This document shows, piece after piece, positions 47,232-55,576 of a stretch of DNA of 64,000 nt. Within the stretch, counting starts at the first letter, position 1, and each line of letters starts with the position of its first letter. The position numbers were made by a program, and so were the translations under genes. Source of the stretch: Curvibacter microcysteis (GTDB lineage Bacteria; Pseudomonadota; Gammaproteobacteria; Burkholderiales; Burkholderiaceae_C); the NCBI RefSeq assembly GCF_028649455.1, contig NZ_JAQSIO010000005.1:186001-250000 (forward strand). The letters are read 5' to 3'. The notes under the pieces are model-generated. The model ran no database searches. It had not been told where the DNA came from and saw only the letters and a program-made list of their open reading frames with translations.

Positions 47232-49978
47232 ACCCCTTGCTCGAACAATTCCTGTCCGAGGCCCGCGACACCCTGGAAGCCATTGGCGTCCAGCTGATGG
47301 AGCTGGAGCACGCCCCGGACGACACCGAGCTGATGACCCAGCTGTTCCGCCTGGTGCACACGCTCAAGGGCAATTCGGGCTTGTTCGAGGTGCCGGAGAT
47401 GACCCGCGTGCTGCACGCCGGCGAGGACCTGATGGACGCCGTGCGCCACCAGGAAATCCCCTTCAGCGACACGCTGGCCGACCGCCTGCTGGACGCCATG
47501 GACTACGTGGCCCGGCTGTGCGATGACATGGAGGCGCAACGCCCCTTCACCGCCAGCACCGCGCAGGACGCCCAGGGCTTTGTCGATGCCTTGCGCGCCC
47601 TGATGCCCCAGCGCGAAACCGACGCAGCGGCCGACAGCGCGACGCCAGCCCAGCCGCTGTTGCAGGCCCCCACGGCCGAGCAACTGCTGGCCCTCCCCGA
47701 AGCCTTGCGCATGTCGCTGTGGCGCGCGGCGCAAAACGCCGCGCCCGATCAGCAGTTGATCTGGGGCGAGTACCAGCCCGACGAGCAGTGCTTCTTCCAG
47801 GGCGAAGACCCGCTGTACCTGCTGCGCCAACTGCCCGGCCTGGCCTGGGCCAGCGCAGGCCCCCGCCAAGCCTGGCCCGAGCTGGCCGTGCTCGACGCCT
47901 ACCAATGCCAGCTGAACTTCCATTGGCTGGCCCTGGTGGACGAAGACGCGGTGGCGACCCACTTCCGCTACGTGCCCGAACAAGTGCGCAGCTGCCCCCT
48001 GAACCCGCTGTGCCTGGCCTTGCCCCAAGGCGACCCGAACGGCGGCCCGGTCTACGAAGACTTTGTCAGTGACGCGCTGGCCCTGCTGGCTGCGGGCGAC
48101 ACCGAAGGCCTGGCGCGCGCCGTGCGCTCGATGCTGGAGCTGTCCAACGCCCAGCTCTGGCTGTCCTCCGCCCTGCGCTGGTTGCAGCTGCTGCAAGAAT
48201 CGCCCGCCGCCCCCGCCCCGGCGCTGCAAGCCCTGGTGCTGTCGTTGCGCCACTTGCAGGTGCCCGACTGGAGCAGCCTGCTGCTCGAGGCGAGCGCCCC
48301 CGCCAGCGTCCCGAGCGCGGCCCCGGCCCCCCGCCAGGCCAGCCCCGCCAGCGCTCCGGCGCCCAGCAACCTGGCGCCCGAAGCGGAGGCGGCTGACGAG
48401 TCGCCCGAAGCGGTGGCTTTCCGCGACCTGCTGGCCGTGCAACGTGAAATCCTGTCCCTGCCCGATGACGCGCAATGGCTGGCTGGCCGCCTCAAGGCCG
48501 CCTCTGGTGCGCTGGGCGCCTGCTTGCGCGCCAACCAGCGCGACGACGAGCTGCCGGCCCTGGCCGCCGCCACCACCGACGCGCTGGCCGCCGGCAGCGC
48601 CGCGCCCCTGGCCGAATGGCTGGACCTGGCCTTTGCCGGCGCCCAAGGCGAGCTCAAGCGCGCGGCCCCGGCTCCGGCCCCGGTCCCAGCGGCAGTCGAA
48701 GCCGCCGCGCCCCACCCCGCCCCGGTCGCTGAGGACAGCGCCAACGCCCCAGCCCCGGCCGAAGCCGAGGCCCGCCAGGAGCGCCGCCACGAGGACCATG
48801 CCAGCACCAAGAGCCTGAAGGTGGACCAGGTCAAGATCGATCGGCTGATGAACCTGATCGGCGAAATGGTGGTGGCCAAGAACGCCATCCCCTACCTGGC
48901 CAACCGCGCCGAAACCCTGTACGGCGTGCGCGAACTCTCGCGTGAAATCAAGGCCCAGTACGCGGTCATCAACCGCATCTCCGAAGAGATGCAGGACGCC
49001 ATCATGCAAGTGCGCATGATGCCGGTGTCCTTTGTGTTCCAGCGCTTTCCCCGCCTGGTGCGCGACCTGTCGCGCCGCCTGGGCAAAGAAGTCAACCTGG
49101 TGCTCGAAGGCGAGGACACCGCGGCGGACAAGAACATCATCGAGTCCATCAGCGACCCGCTGGTGCACATGGTGCGCAACAGCCTGGACCACGGCCTGGA
49201 GATGCCCGAGCAGCGCCGCGCCGCCGGCAAGCCGGCCATGGGCCAGCTGCGCATCTCGGCCCGCCAAGAGGCCGACCGCGTGGTGATCGAGATCAGCGAC
49301 GACGGCGCCGGCATCGACCCCGAGGTGATCAAGTTCAAGGCCTATGAAAAAGGCCTGATCGACGAAGCCACGCTGGAGCGCATCACCCCGCAAGAGGCCA
49401 TCAACTTGGTCTTTTTGCCGGGCTTCTCCACCGCGGAAGCCGTGTCCGACCTGTCGGGCCGCGGTGTGGGCATGGACGTGGTGCGCACCGCCATCGAGCG
49501 CGTCAACGGCAACATCGCCCTGGACAGCGTCAAGGGCCAAAGCACGACGATCCGCCTGTCCCTGCCCCTGTCCATGGCCGTCACCAATGTCATGACGATT
49601 GAGACCGATGGCCAGACCTTTGGCATCCCCATCGACATGGTGGTGGAGACCGTGCGCGTGCCGCGCAGCGCCATCCGAGGCATCAAGGACAACCTGGTCA
49701 CCGTGCTGCGCGGTCGCGTGGTGCCGCTGAAGTCGCTCAACCGCCTGCTGGGCCTGGCGGCCCCGCCGCTGTGCAACGACAACGACGAGTTGGCCGTGCT
49801 GGTGGTGCGCATCGGCGACGACGTGCTGGGCCTGCTGGTCGATGCCTTCAAAGAAACCACCGACATCATCCTCAAGCCCCTGGCCGGGGTGCTGGGGGGC
49901 CTGAGCCTGTACAGCGGCTCGGCCCTGCTGGGCGACGGCTCGGTGCTGATGGTGCTCAACGTCAAGGAGATGGTGTGA
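47228..49978 (+). CDS. cheA: Chemotaxis histidine kinase CheA with an extended N-terminal region
   Basis: 916 residues, longer than usual. HPt domain with phospho-acceptor His44 in FRLVHTLKGNSGLFEV. Residues about 145-350 form an extra module (WGEYQPDEQCFFQGEDPLYL, VATHFRYVPEQVRSCPLNPL, ALALLAAGDTEGLARAVRSM) followed by an Ala/Pro-rich linker. The dimerisation, kinase and CheW-like P5 domains start near residue 530: VDQVKIDRLMNLIGEMVVAK, N box HMVRNSLDHGLEM, G1 ISDDGAGID, FLPGFSTAEAVSD, G2 GRGVGMDVV, then GQTFGIPIDMVVETVRV. It should be an active kinase. It overlaps the next ATG by one base. Confidence 0.95.
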   Translation: MNPLLEQFLSEARDTLEAIGVQLMELEHAPDDTELMTQLFRLVHTLKGNSGLFEVPEMTRVLHAGEDLMDAVRHQEIPFSDTLADRLLDAMDYVARLCDDMEAQRPFTASTAQDAQGFVDALRALMPQRETDAAADSATPAQPLLQAPTAEQLLALPEALRMSLWRAAQNAAPDQQLIWGEYQPDEQCFFQGEDPLYLLRQLPGLAWASAGPRQAWPELAVLDAYQCQLNFHWLALVDEDAVATHFRYVPEQVRSCPLNPLCLALPQGDPNGGPVYEDFVSDALALLAAGDTEGLARAVRSMLELSNAQLWLSSALRWLQLLQESPAAPAPALQALVLSLRHLQVPDWSSLLLEASAPASVPSAAPAPRQASPASAPAPSNLAPEAEAADESPEAVAFRDLLAVQREILSLPDDAQWLAGRLKAASGALGACLRANQRDDELPALAAATTDALAAGSAAPLAEWLDLAFAGAQGELKRAAPAPAPVPAAVEAAAPHPAPVAEDSANAPAPAEAEARQERRHEDHASTKSLKVDQVKIDRLMNLIGEMVVAKNAIPYLANRAETLYGVRELSREIKAQYAVINRISEEMQDAIMQVRMMPVSFVFQRFPRLVRDLSRRLGKEVNLVLEGEDTAADKNIIESISDPLVHMVRNSLDHGLEMPEQRRAAGKPAMGQLRISARQEADRVVIEISDDGAGIDPEVIKFKAYEKGLIDEATLERITPQEAINLVFLPGFSTAEAVSDLSGRGVGMDVVRTAIERVNGNIALDSVKGQSTTIRLSLPLSMAVTNVMTIETDGQTFGIPIDMVVETVRVPRSAIRGIKDNLVTVLRGRVVPLKSLNRLLGLAAPPLCNDNDELAVLVVRIGDDVLGLLVDAFKETTDIILKPLAGVLGGLSLYSGSALLGDGSVLMVLNVKEMV

Positions 49979-50235
49979 TGGGACTCGAATTCCAAAAAAA
50001 GCAAGTGCTGCTCACCGGCCTGGTCGGTGTCGAAGAAGCCGAAAACCTGCTGGCCTGGCTGCAAAAAAAACCGGGCGCCAGCGCCGACCTCTCGGCCTGC
50101 GAGCACCTGCACCCGGCCAATTTACAGGTGCTGATGGCGGCCCGCACCCCCATCAAAGCCTGGCCCGCCGACCCGCTGCTGGCCAGCTTGCTTCAATCCG
50201 CGCTGGCTGCGCCCACCCCCGCCAAGGAACAATGA
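49978..50235 (+). CDS. Small STAS-like protein
   Basis: 85 residues. One alpha/beta unit: KKQVLLTGLVGVEEAENLLAW, then ADLSACEHLHPANLQVLMAA, which resembles the D-L-S-x-C-x-x-x-(D/H) loop of STAS/anti-sigma-antagonist domains, but the protein is shorter than a typical STAS (about 100). The usual phosphorylatable Ser in that loop is present as DLSAC. It overlaps cheA by one base and the following cheY by ATGA, so all three are tightly co-translated. The role is unknown; perhaps a switch or stabiliser of the array. Confidence 0.65.
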   Translation: MGLEFQKKQVLLTGLVGVEEAENLLAWLQKKPGASADLSACEHLHPANLQVLMAARTPIKAWPADPLLASLLQSALAAPTPAKEQ

Positions 50236-50612
50236 ACATGGCCAAAACCATTTTGGTGGTCGACGACTCCGCGACCATGACCCTGAGTCTCAAATCCAGC
50301 CTGGAGCTCAATGGCTTCAAGGTGGACAGCGCCCCTGACGGCTTCGCGGCCCTGGAGAAGCTCAAGCGCGGCCTCAAGCCCGACCTGATCATCACCGACA
50401 TCAACATGCCCCGCATGGACGGCATGGAGCTGATCCGCCAGGTCAAGGCCCTGCCGGGCATGCGCTTCACGCCCATCCTGACCCTGACCACCGAAAGCGA
50501 CTCGCGCAAGCGCGACGAGTGCAAAAAGCTCGGCGCCACAGGCTGGCTGGTCAAGCCCGTGTCGGGACCGGACCTGGTGAAGATCGTCAAACAAGTCGTG
50601 ATCGGCGTCTGA
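50232..50612 (+). CDS. CheY-like single-domain response regulator
   Basis: 126 residues. The receiver has ILVVDDSATM, phospho-Asp in [27 protein letters not shown] and WLVKPVSG. It is nearly superimposable on the minus-strand CheY at 39384, including ATGWLVKPV. Start at 50232 overlaps the previous stop (ATGA); ATG 50238 is an alternative. The next gene is a DxxxQ receptor, again as at 38-39 kb. Confidence 0.93.
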   Translation: MNMAKTILVVDDSATMTLSLKSSLELNGFKVDSAPDGFAALEKLKRGLKPDLIITDINMPRMDGMELIRQVKALPGMRFTPILTLTTESDSRKRDECKKLGATGWLVKPVSGPDLVKIVKQVVIGV

Positions 50613-50627
50613 GCCCGAAAGTCCTTC

Positions 50628-51902
50628 ATGACCGCCGACACCCCCCTCCACCCAGCCCAGCACAGCGCTGCGGCCAAGCCGGCAAATGCCTGGCCGGGCC
50701 AGCTGCTGCTGTGCGGTGCCAGCGCCGGCACGACCCTGGGCTTGCTGCTGGTCCTGGGCTCGCCCCTGACCATCACCTCCTGCGCGCTGGGGCTGCTGGC
50801 CGCTGCACTGGTCACCGCCCTGGCGCAAGCCTGGCCGCGCCGCTGGACCGGTGGCGCGGGGGCCCGCCGCCGCAGCGCGCGACGCGACCGCCTGCCCGTG
50901 ACCGAGGCCGTGGCCGAGGTGCGCGAGGTCGCGCCCTACCTGCGGGTGATCAGCGGCCAACTCGACGGCGCCCTGCAACAAACCGAAGACGGCGTGCTGG
51001 CCCTGATCCGCTTGCTCAATGAGATGGAGCAAAACGCCTCGGAGCAAGTGCACCGCATTCAGGACTCGCAGCGCAACGGCGAAGAGCTGCTGGGCGTGAT
51101 CCGCGAGAAACTGCTGATCGACAAACAGCTGGGCGCCATCCTGCAGATGTTTGTGGACCGGCAAGAAGAAGAGATTGGCGCCAACCTGCAACGCATCCAG
51201 CGCCTGCAAGAAGTGAAGGCCTTGGGGCCGCTGGTGGATGTGATCGCCAGCGTGGCCCAGCAGACCAACTTCCTGGCCATCAACGCAGCGATCGAAGCCG
51301 CCCGCGCGGGTCCTTCGGGCCGGGGTTTTGCCGTGGTCGCGACCGAGGTGCGCCAGCTGTCCACCCGCACCGCCTCGGCGGCGCAGGAAATTGCACGCCG
51401 CATCAGCGCCGCGACCGTCAACATTGACGTCGAGCTGCGCCAGGCCAACGAGGCCTCAGCGCGCAATGCCTCGACCGGCAACATGCGCAACGTGCTGGGC
51501 GACATCCGCGCCATGCAGTCGCGTTTTGAAGAAGCCTCTTCGGGCAACCGCATGCAGGAGATGATCGACGCGGTCAGCGCCGGCCACCTTCACATGTCGG
51601 AGCTGCTGACCCAGGCCCTGGGCCACATCCAGTTCCATGACGTGATGCGCCAACGCGTGGCGCAATCGCAAGAGGCCATGCTGGAGCTCGACGAGCACCT
51701 GCAAACCATGGCCAACCAGATGCACGACCAGCCCTGGGACCCCGAAGGCCTGCTGTCGCTGCGCCAGCGCCTGGAGTCGCAGATCGAGCGCTATGTGATG
51801 CACAGCCAGATCGAGACCCACGCCGCCGCCACGGGGGCCTCAGCCGACAGCGACAGCGCACCGGCCGCCGACCCGAGCCGCCCCAAAATTGAACTGTTTT
51901 AA
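50628..51902 (+). CDS. Methyl-accepting chemotaxis-type receptor with CheZ-like DxxxQ motif
   Basis: 424 residues. Two closely spaced hydrophobic segments (about 22-65) with little or no periplasmic loop. The signalling tip is [20 protein letters not shown] followed by [14 protein letters not shown]. The later [18 protein letters not shown] has Asp338 and Gln342 in D-x-x-x-Q spacing like the CheZ catalytic pair. The C-terminus is SRPKIELF. Paralogue of the receptor at 38110. It is in operon with the preceding CheY (15-base gap) and the following ParA (6-base gap). No NWETF-type CheR tether. Confidence 0.86.
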   Translation: MTADTPLHPAQHSAAAKPANAWPGQLLLCGASAGTTLGLLLVLGSPLTITSCALGLLAAALVTALAQAWPRRWTGGAGARRRSARRDRLPVTEAVAEVREVAPYLRVISGQLDGALQQTEDGVLALIRLLNEMEQNASEQVHRIQDSQRNGEELLGVIREKLLIDKQLGAILQMFVDRQEEEIGANLQRIQRLQEVKALGPLVDVIASVAQQTNFLAINAAIEAARAGPSGRGFAVVATEVRQLSTRTASAAQEIARRISAATVNIDVELRQANEASARNASTGNMRNVLGDIRAMQSRFEEASSGNRMQEMIDAVSAGHLHMSELLTQALGHIQFHDVMRQRVAQSQEAMLELDEHLQTMANQMHDQPWDPEGLLSLRQRLESQIERYVMHSQIETHAAATGASADSDSAPAADPSRPKIELF

Positions 51903-51908
51903 GGTCCC

Positions 51909-52664
51909 ATGGCACGCACCCTCGTCATCAGCAACCGCAAGGGCGGCTCAGGCAAAACGGCCAGCGCCGTCAACATCGCCGCCGAACTGGCCGCGCGGGG
52001 CCAACGCGTGCTCCTGATCGACCTGGACAGCCAGGGCCATTGCGCCCTGGGCCTGGGTCTGAAGCCCGGGCGCGAGGCCCCCACGCTGCACAGCTTCATG
52101 GCCGGTCATCACACGCTGGCCAGCGCCATCCAGGCCAGCGCCTGGCCCGGTCTGGACCTGATCCCCGGCGACCCCTTGTTCGATCACGGCTCGGGCCGCA
52201 GCGGCGAGTTGCTGCTGCGCGAAGCCTTGGCCAGCGAGGGCCTGCAAGCGCGCTACGACTACATCGTGCTCGACACACCGCCCTCGCTGGACGCCCTGCT
52301 GCTCAATGCCCTGAGCGCAGCCGACCGCGTGCTGGTGTCCTTCGTGCCGCACTTTCTGGCGGGCGAAGGCGTGCGCCAACTGGCCCGGGTGTTGTTCCGC
52401 GTGGCCAGCCGGGGCGGTAACGAGGGCCTGCGCGTGCTGGGCTTCCTGCCCGTGATGCTGGACAGCCGCATCGGGCTGCACCGCCAGGTCAGCCAGGGCC
52501 TGGCCCAGCAGTTTGGCCAGGCCCGCCTGCTGCCTGGCGTGCGCAACGACATCCGCGTGGCCGAGGCCTTTGCCGCCGGCTGCCCGCTGCGCGTGCACGC
52601 GCCACACAGCCGCGCCGCCGCCGACTACAGCGCCGCCGTGAACCACCTTCTGGCGCGCTGGTGA
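51909..52664 (+). CDS. ParA/MinD-type ATPase of the chemosensory operon
   Basis: 251 residues. The deviant Walker A is NRKGGSGKTASAVNIAAELA with the signature lysine, followed by LLIDLDSQGHCALGLGL (Walker A') and YDYIVLDTPPSLDALLLNAL (Walker B). No ParB is nearby, so it is unlikely to be a plasmid or chromosome partition gene. Homologues PpfA and ParC position cytoplasmic or polar chemoreceptor arrays in Rhodobacter and Vibrio; a similar array-positioning role fits the location right after a receptor gene. Confidence 0.85.
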   Translation: MARTLVISNRKGGSGKTASAVNIAAELAARGQRVLLIDLDSQGHCALGLGLKPGREAPTLHSFMAGHHTLASAIQASAWPGLDLIPGDPLFDHGSGRSGELLLREALASEGLQARYDYIVLDTPPSLDALLLNALSAADRVLVSFVPHFLAGEGVRQLARVLFRVASRGGNEGLRVLGFLPVMLDSRIGLHRQVSQGLAQQFGQARLLPGVRNDIRVAEAFAAGCPLRVHAPHSRAAADYSAAVNHLLARW

Positions 52665-52714
52665 ACCGCCGCCCCGCCCACCGATTGACCCGTTTGCAAC
52701 CCCGTACCCACACC

Positions 52715-53359
52715 ATGCCCACCAGCGCCACCAAAGAGGTTCTGACCACCCGCGAAGCTGCCCGGATCCTGGGCGTGTCGGTGAGCTCCGTGCAACGCCT
52801 GGTGATGGATCACGCACTGGAAGCCTGGCTCACCCCGGGGGGCCATCGGCGCATTTCCCGCCGCGCCATCGAGCACCTGCGCAGCAGCGCGCCCGGCCAC
52901 CAGCCCGCCGCGCGCGTGACGCCGGTCGACGGTCTGAAAATCCTGCTGGTGGATGACGACGCCGAGCAGCGTGAGCAGCTGTTGAGCAGCCTGCGCGAAA
53001 GCGCTCGCCCCCTGGCGCTGAGCTGGGCCGTGGACGCCTCACAAGCCCTGATCCAGATCGAGCGCCATCGGCCCGACCTGGTGATCACCGACTTGCTGAT
53101 GAAGCCCCTGGACGGCTTTCACCTGATCAACACCCTGGCCACCGAGCGCGAGTACGCCGACATCGCTGTGCTGGTCGTGACCGGCCTGCGCCCTGCAGAC
53201 GCGGCACAGCACGGCCAGTTGCCCAGCTGGGTCACGGTCTACACCAAGCCCGTGGCTGCGCAACGGCTGGTGGGCTATGTCGACGCCCTGCTCAGCCGCC
53301 AGCTGCGCGCCCTCCAACCGCGTCCCCAACGCGCTCTCGGGCGTGGAGTGTGTCCATGA
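52715..53359 (+). CDS. Excisionase-type HTH fused to a receiver domain
   Basis: 214 residues from ATG 52715. The N-terminal HTH_17/MerR-like DNA-binding segment (VLTTREAARILGVSVSSVQR, WLTPGGHRRISRRAIEHL) precedes a receiver (ILLVDDDAEQREQLLSSL, phospho-Asp in LVITDLLMKPLDG, VLVVTGLRPADA, TVYTKPVAAQR). The GTG at 52661, overlapping the ParA stop (GTGA), is an alternative start adding 18 Arg/Pro-rich residues. Probably a transcriptional output of the adjacent histidine kinases, reversing the usual receiver-then-HTH order. Confidence 0.85.
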   Translation: MPTSATKEVLTTREAARILGVSVSSVQRLVMDHALEAWLTPGGHRRISRRAIEHLRSSAPGHQPAARVTPVDGLKILLVDDDAEQREQLLSSLRESARPLALSWAVDASQALIQIERHRPDLVITDLLMKPLDGFHLINTLATEREYADIAVLVVTGLRPADAAQHGQLPSWVTVYTKPVAAQRLVGYVDALLSRQLRALQPRPQRALGRGVCP

Positions 53360-55548
53360 CTGCGCACCGTCCGACCCCTGCCAGCTGCGTGGTGCAGCTG
53401 GACGCCCCCAGCGCCCACTATGAGATGCCACAGGCCTGTGCCACTTGGCGTCGGGTGCTGCCCGTGCCCCCGCAGGGTGAGCTGCTGTCGGCGTGGTGTG
53501 CCGCCGGCCTGCCGCCGCTGTGCGCGACGCGCCTGCTTCATGTGCTGCGCCAGGGGCGGGCAGCGGTCTGGCCGATTGAGCTGCCCAGCCCACAGGCCGA
53601 TGGCAGGCTGGAAGGCTATCTGCTCAGCGTGAGCCCCCTGGCAGGGGAGGCCGACAGCCCGCAACACTGCAGCATCGTGACCCTGGTGCCCAACCACACG
53701 CCCTGGCCCACCGGGGGCCAACCCGGCCAGCCCGCCGCCAACGGCCTGCGCCTGAGCCTGGCCCTTGATGGTGAGCTGCGGCTGTCCCTGCTGGATCCCC
53801 AGTGGACCCAACTCACGGGCCATGCCACCGAGGCCTGCCTGGGCCGCCCGCTGACCGACTTTGTCCACCCCCAGGCCCAAGCCGGACTCACCCGCCACCT
53901 GGGCCAAGCTGAGCAGCACCCCGAGGTGCCGCGCCAGCGCCTGCCGCTCTTGCACCAAAGCGGCAACCTGGTCTGGGTGGAGGTGGACTTTGAACAGCAA
54001 ATCGCCCCCACCCCGGACGGGCGGGCGAACGGCTGGTGGGCCCTGTTGGAAGACGTGTCCGACAACGTGCGCACCTGGCACCTGGACCAGGTGCGGGAAC
54101 AGGCCCTGGACCAATCCAACTGTGGGGTGGTGGTGACCGACGCCACACTGACCCACCAGCCCATCGTGTACGTGAACCCACGCTTCACCGAGATCACGGG
54201 CTACACCTTGGACGAAGTCCGGGGACGGCCTTGCAACTTCTTGCAGGGCGAGGACCGACAACAAGACAGCATTGCCCCGCTGCGCGAGGCCATCCAGCGG
54301 GGTGACCGGGCCACGGCCCTGCTGCGCAACTACCGAAAGTCGGGCGAGCTGTTCTGGAACGAACTGCACATCGCGCCCATCGTGGATGAGCGCTCGGGCA
54401 TCCTGACCCACCATGTCGGCATCGTCAACGACGTGACCGAGACCCGCCACCTGCTGGCTCAGGTCTCCAAGCAGGCGGAGCAGCTTCAGTCGCTGCACCA
54501 CGACAACCCCAACGGCCTGATCGCTTTTGACGAGGCCGGCCAGGTCCACCTGGTCAACGAGGCCTTTGTCGGCCTGACGGGGCTGAAGGCCCAGGGCCTG
54601 GGCCGCGCGGCCTTCTGGAGCGCGCTGCAAGCCATGGCAGACCCGGGCCACGAGGACTTGCAACAAGGCCTGAGCCAAGGCCAGACCCTGCAGTGGCAAA
54701 TCAAGCGCCCCAAGGAGCGGGTGGTGGAGGTGCGGGGCAGCCAGCTCAATGCGGCCGGCGCGCCCGATTTGCTGGTGTTCCGCGATGTCAGTGCCGAGGT
54801 GCAGCTCTACCGCATGCAGCGCCAGTTCCTGGCCACGGCCGCGCACGAGATGCGCGCGCCCATGGGCAGCATCCGGGGCTTCTCGGAACTGATGCTGACA
54901 CGCCAGTTCCCCCCCGAGGTGCAACGCGACCTGCTGGAGCGCATCCACCGCCAGTCAGGCCGGCTGAGCGACCTGCTCAACGACTTGCTCAACCTGGCCC
55001 GCATCGAGTCCCAAGCCCCGGGCAGCCTGCCCTTGGAACCCGTCGAGCTGCAGCCCCTGCTGCACGAGGTGGTGCGCAGCTTTGAGCGCCCCGGGGCTGA
55101 CTCGCGCCTGAGCCTGTCCTTGGCCCCTGCCGCCGTCTGGGTGCAGGCGCAGCGGGCCAAACTGGAGCAGGTGTTGGTCAACCTGGTGAGCAATGCGCTC
55201 AAATATTCGAGTGCCCGGGGCCTGCCGGTTCACATTGGCCTGCAGCCCGGCCACGACCCCCAACATTGGTCGGTGAACATCAGCGACCAAGGCGTGGGCA
55301 TGAGCGCGCAGACGCTGGAGAGGCTGTTCACCAAGTTCTTCCGGGTCGACCCGAACGGGGACATCGAAGGCACGGGCCTGGGCCTGTGCATTGCCAAGGA
55401 GCTGACCGAACGCATGGGCGGCAGCATCCAGGTCAGCAGCCAGTTGGGGCAGGGCTCGGTCTTCACCGTGAACCTGCTGCAGACGCCGTCCGGGACCGCT
55501 CGGCCCGACACGGCCACTGCGCCTGCCCGGGAGGCCCCCTGCCCTTGA
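53350..55548 (+). CDS. PAS/LOV-containing histidine kinase
   Basis: 732 residues, no membrane segment. PAS-like region 1 (about 130-235). A LOV-type domain (about 255-365) has YVNPRFTEITGYTLDEVRGR then PCNFLQGED with the photoactive-type Cys295, LREAI, and RNYRKSGELFWNEL with both flavin-contacting Asn. The glutamine that normally flips in the last strand (G-x-Q) is Val here (HHVGIVNDVTE). A third PAS (about 375-485) precedes HisKA with His499 (ATAAHEMRAPMGSIRGF) and HATPase_c (VNLVSNALKYSS, GTGLGLCIAKELTERMGG). Start GTG 53350 or ATG 53356; overlaps the HTH-receiver gene. A blue-light or redox role is inferred. Confidence 0.85.
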   Translation: MSMTAHRPTPASCVVQLDAPSAHYEMPQACATWRRVLPVPPQGELLSAWCAAGLPPLCATRLLHVLRQGRAAVWPIELPSPQADGRLEGYLLSVSPLAGEADSPQHCSIVTLVPNHTPWPTGGQPGQPAANGLRLSLALDGELRLSLLDPQWTQLTGHATEACLGRPLTDFVHPQAQAGLTRHLGQAEQHPEVPRQRLPLLHQSGNLVWVEVDFEQQIAPTPDGRANGWWALLEDVSDNVRTWHLDQVREQALDQSNCGVVVTDATLTHQPIVYVNPRFTEITGYTLDEVRGRPCNFLQGEDRQQDSIAPLREAIQRGDRATALLRNYRKSGELFWNELHIAPIVDERSGILTHHVGIVNDVTETRHLLAQVSKQAEQLQSLHHDNPNGLIAFDEAGQVHLVNEAFVGLTGLKAQGLGRAAFWSALQAMADPGHEDLQQGLSQGQTLQWQIKRPKERVVEVRGSQLNAAGAPDLLVFRDVSAEVQLYRMQRQFLATAAHEMRAPMGSIRGFSELMLTRQFPPEVQRDLLERIHRQSGRLSDLLNDLLNLARIESQAPGSLPLEPVELQPLLHEVVRSFERPGADSRLSLSLAPAAVWVQAQRAKLEQVLVNLVSNALKYSSARGLPVHIGLQPGHDPQHWSVNISDQGVGMSAQTLERLFTKFFRVDPNGDIEGTGLGLCIAKELTERMGGSIQVSSQLGQGSVFTVNLLQTPSGTARPDTATAPAREAPCP

Positions 55549-55576
55549 GCCGCTGAAGCACTGAAATTGAGCGCCC

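Noticed and set aside
47183-49540. A 785-codon open frame antisense to cheA.
   Set aside because: Composition is typical of a GC-rich reverse-frame artefact and there is no recognisable domain; cheA motifs lie on the other strand.
51909-52664. The ParA gene, considered as a chromosome or plasmid partition locus.
   Set aside because: There is no parB or parS-like repeat and it is embedded in the chemosensory operon.
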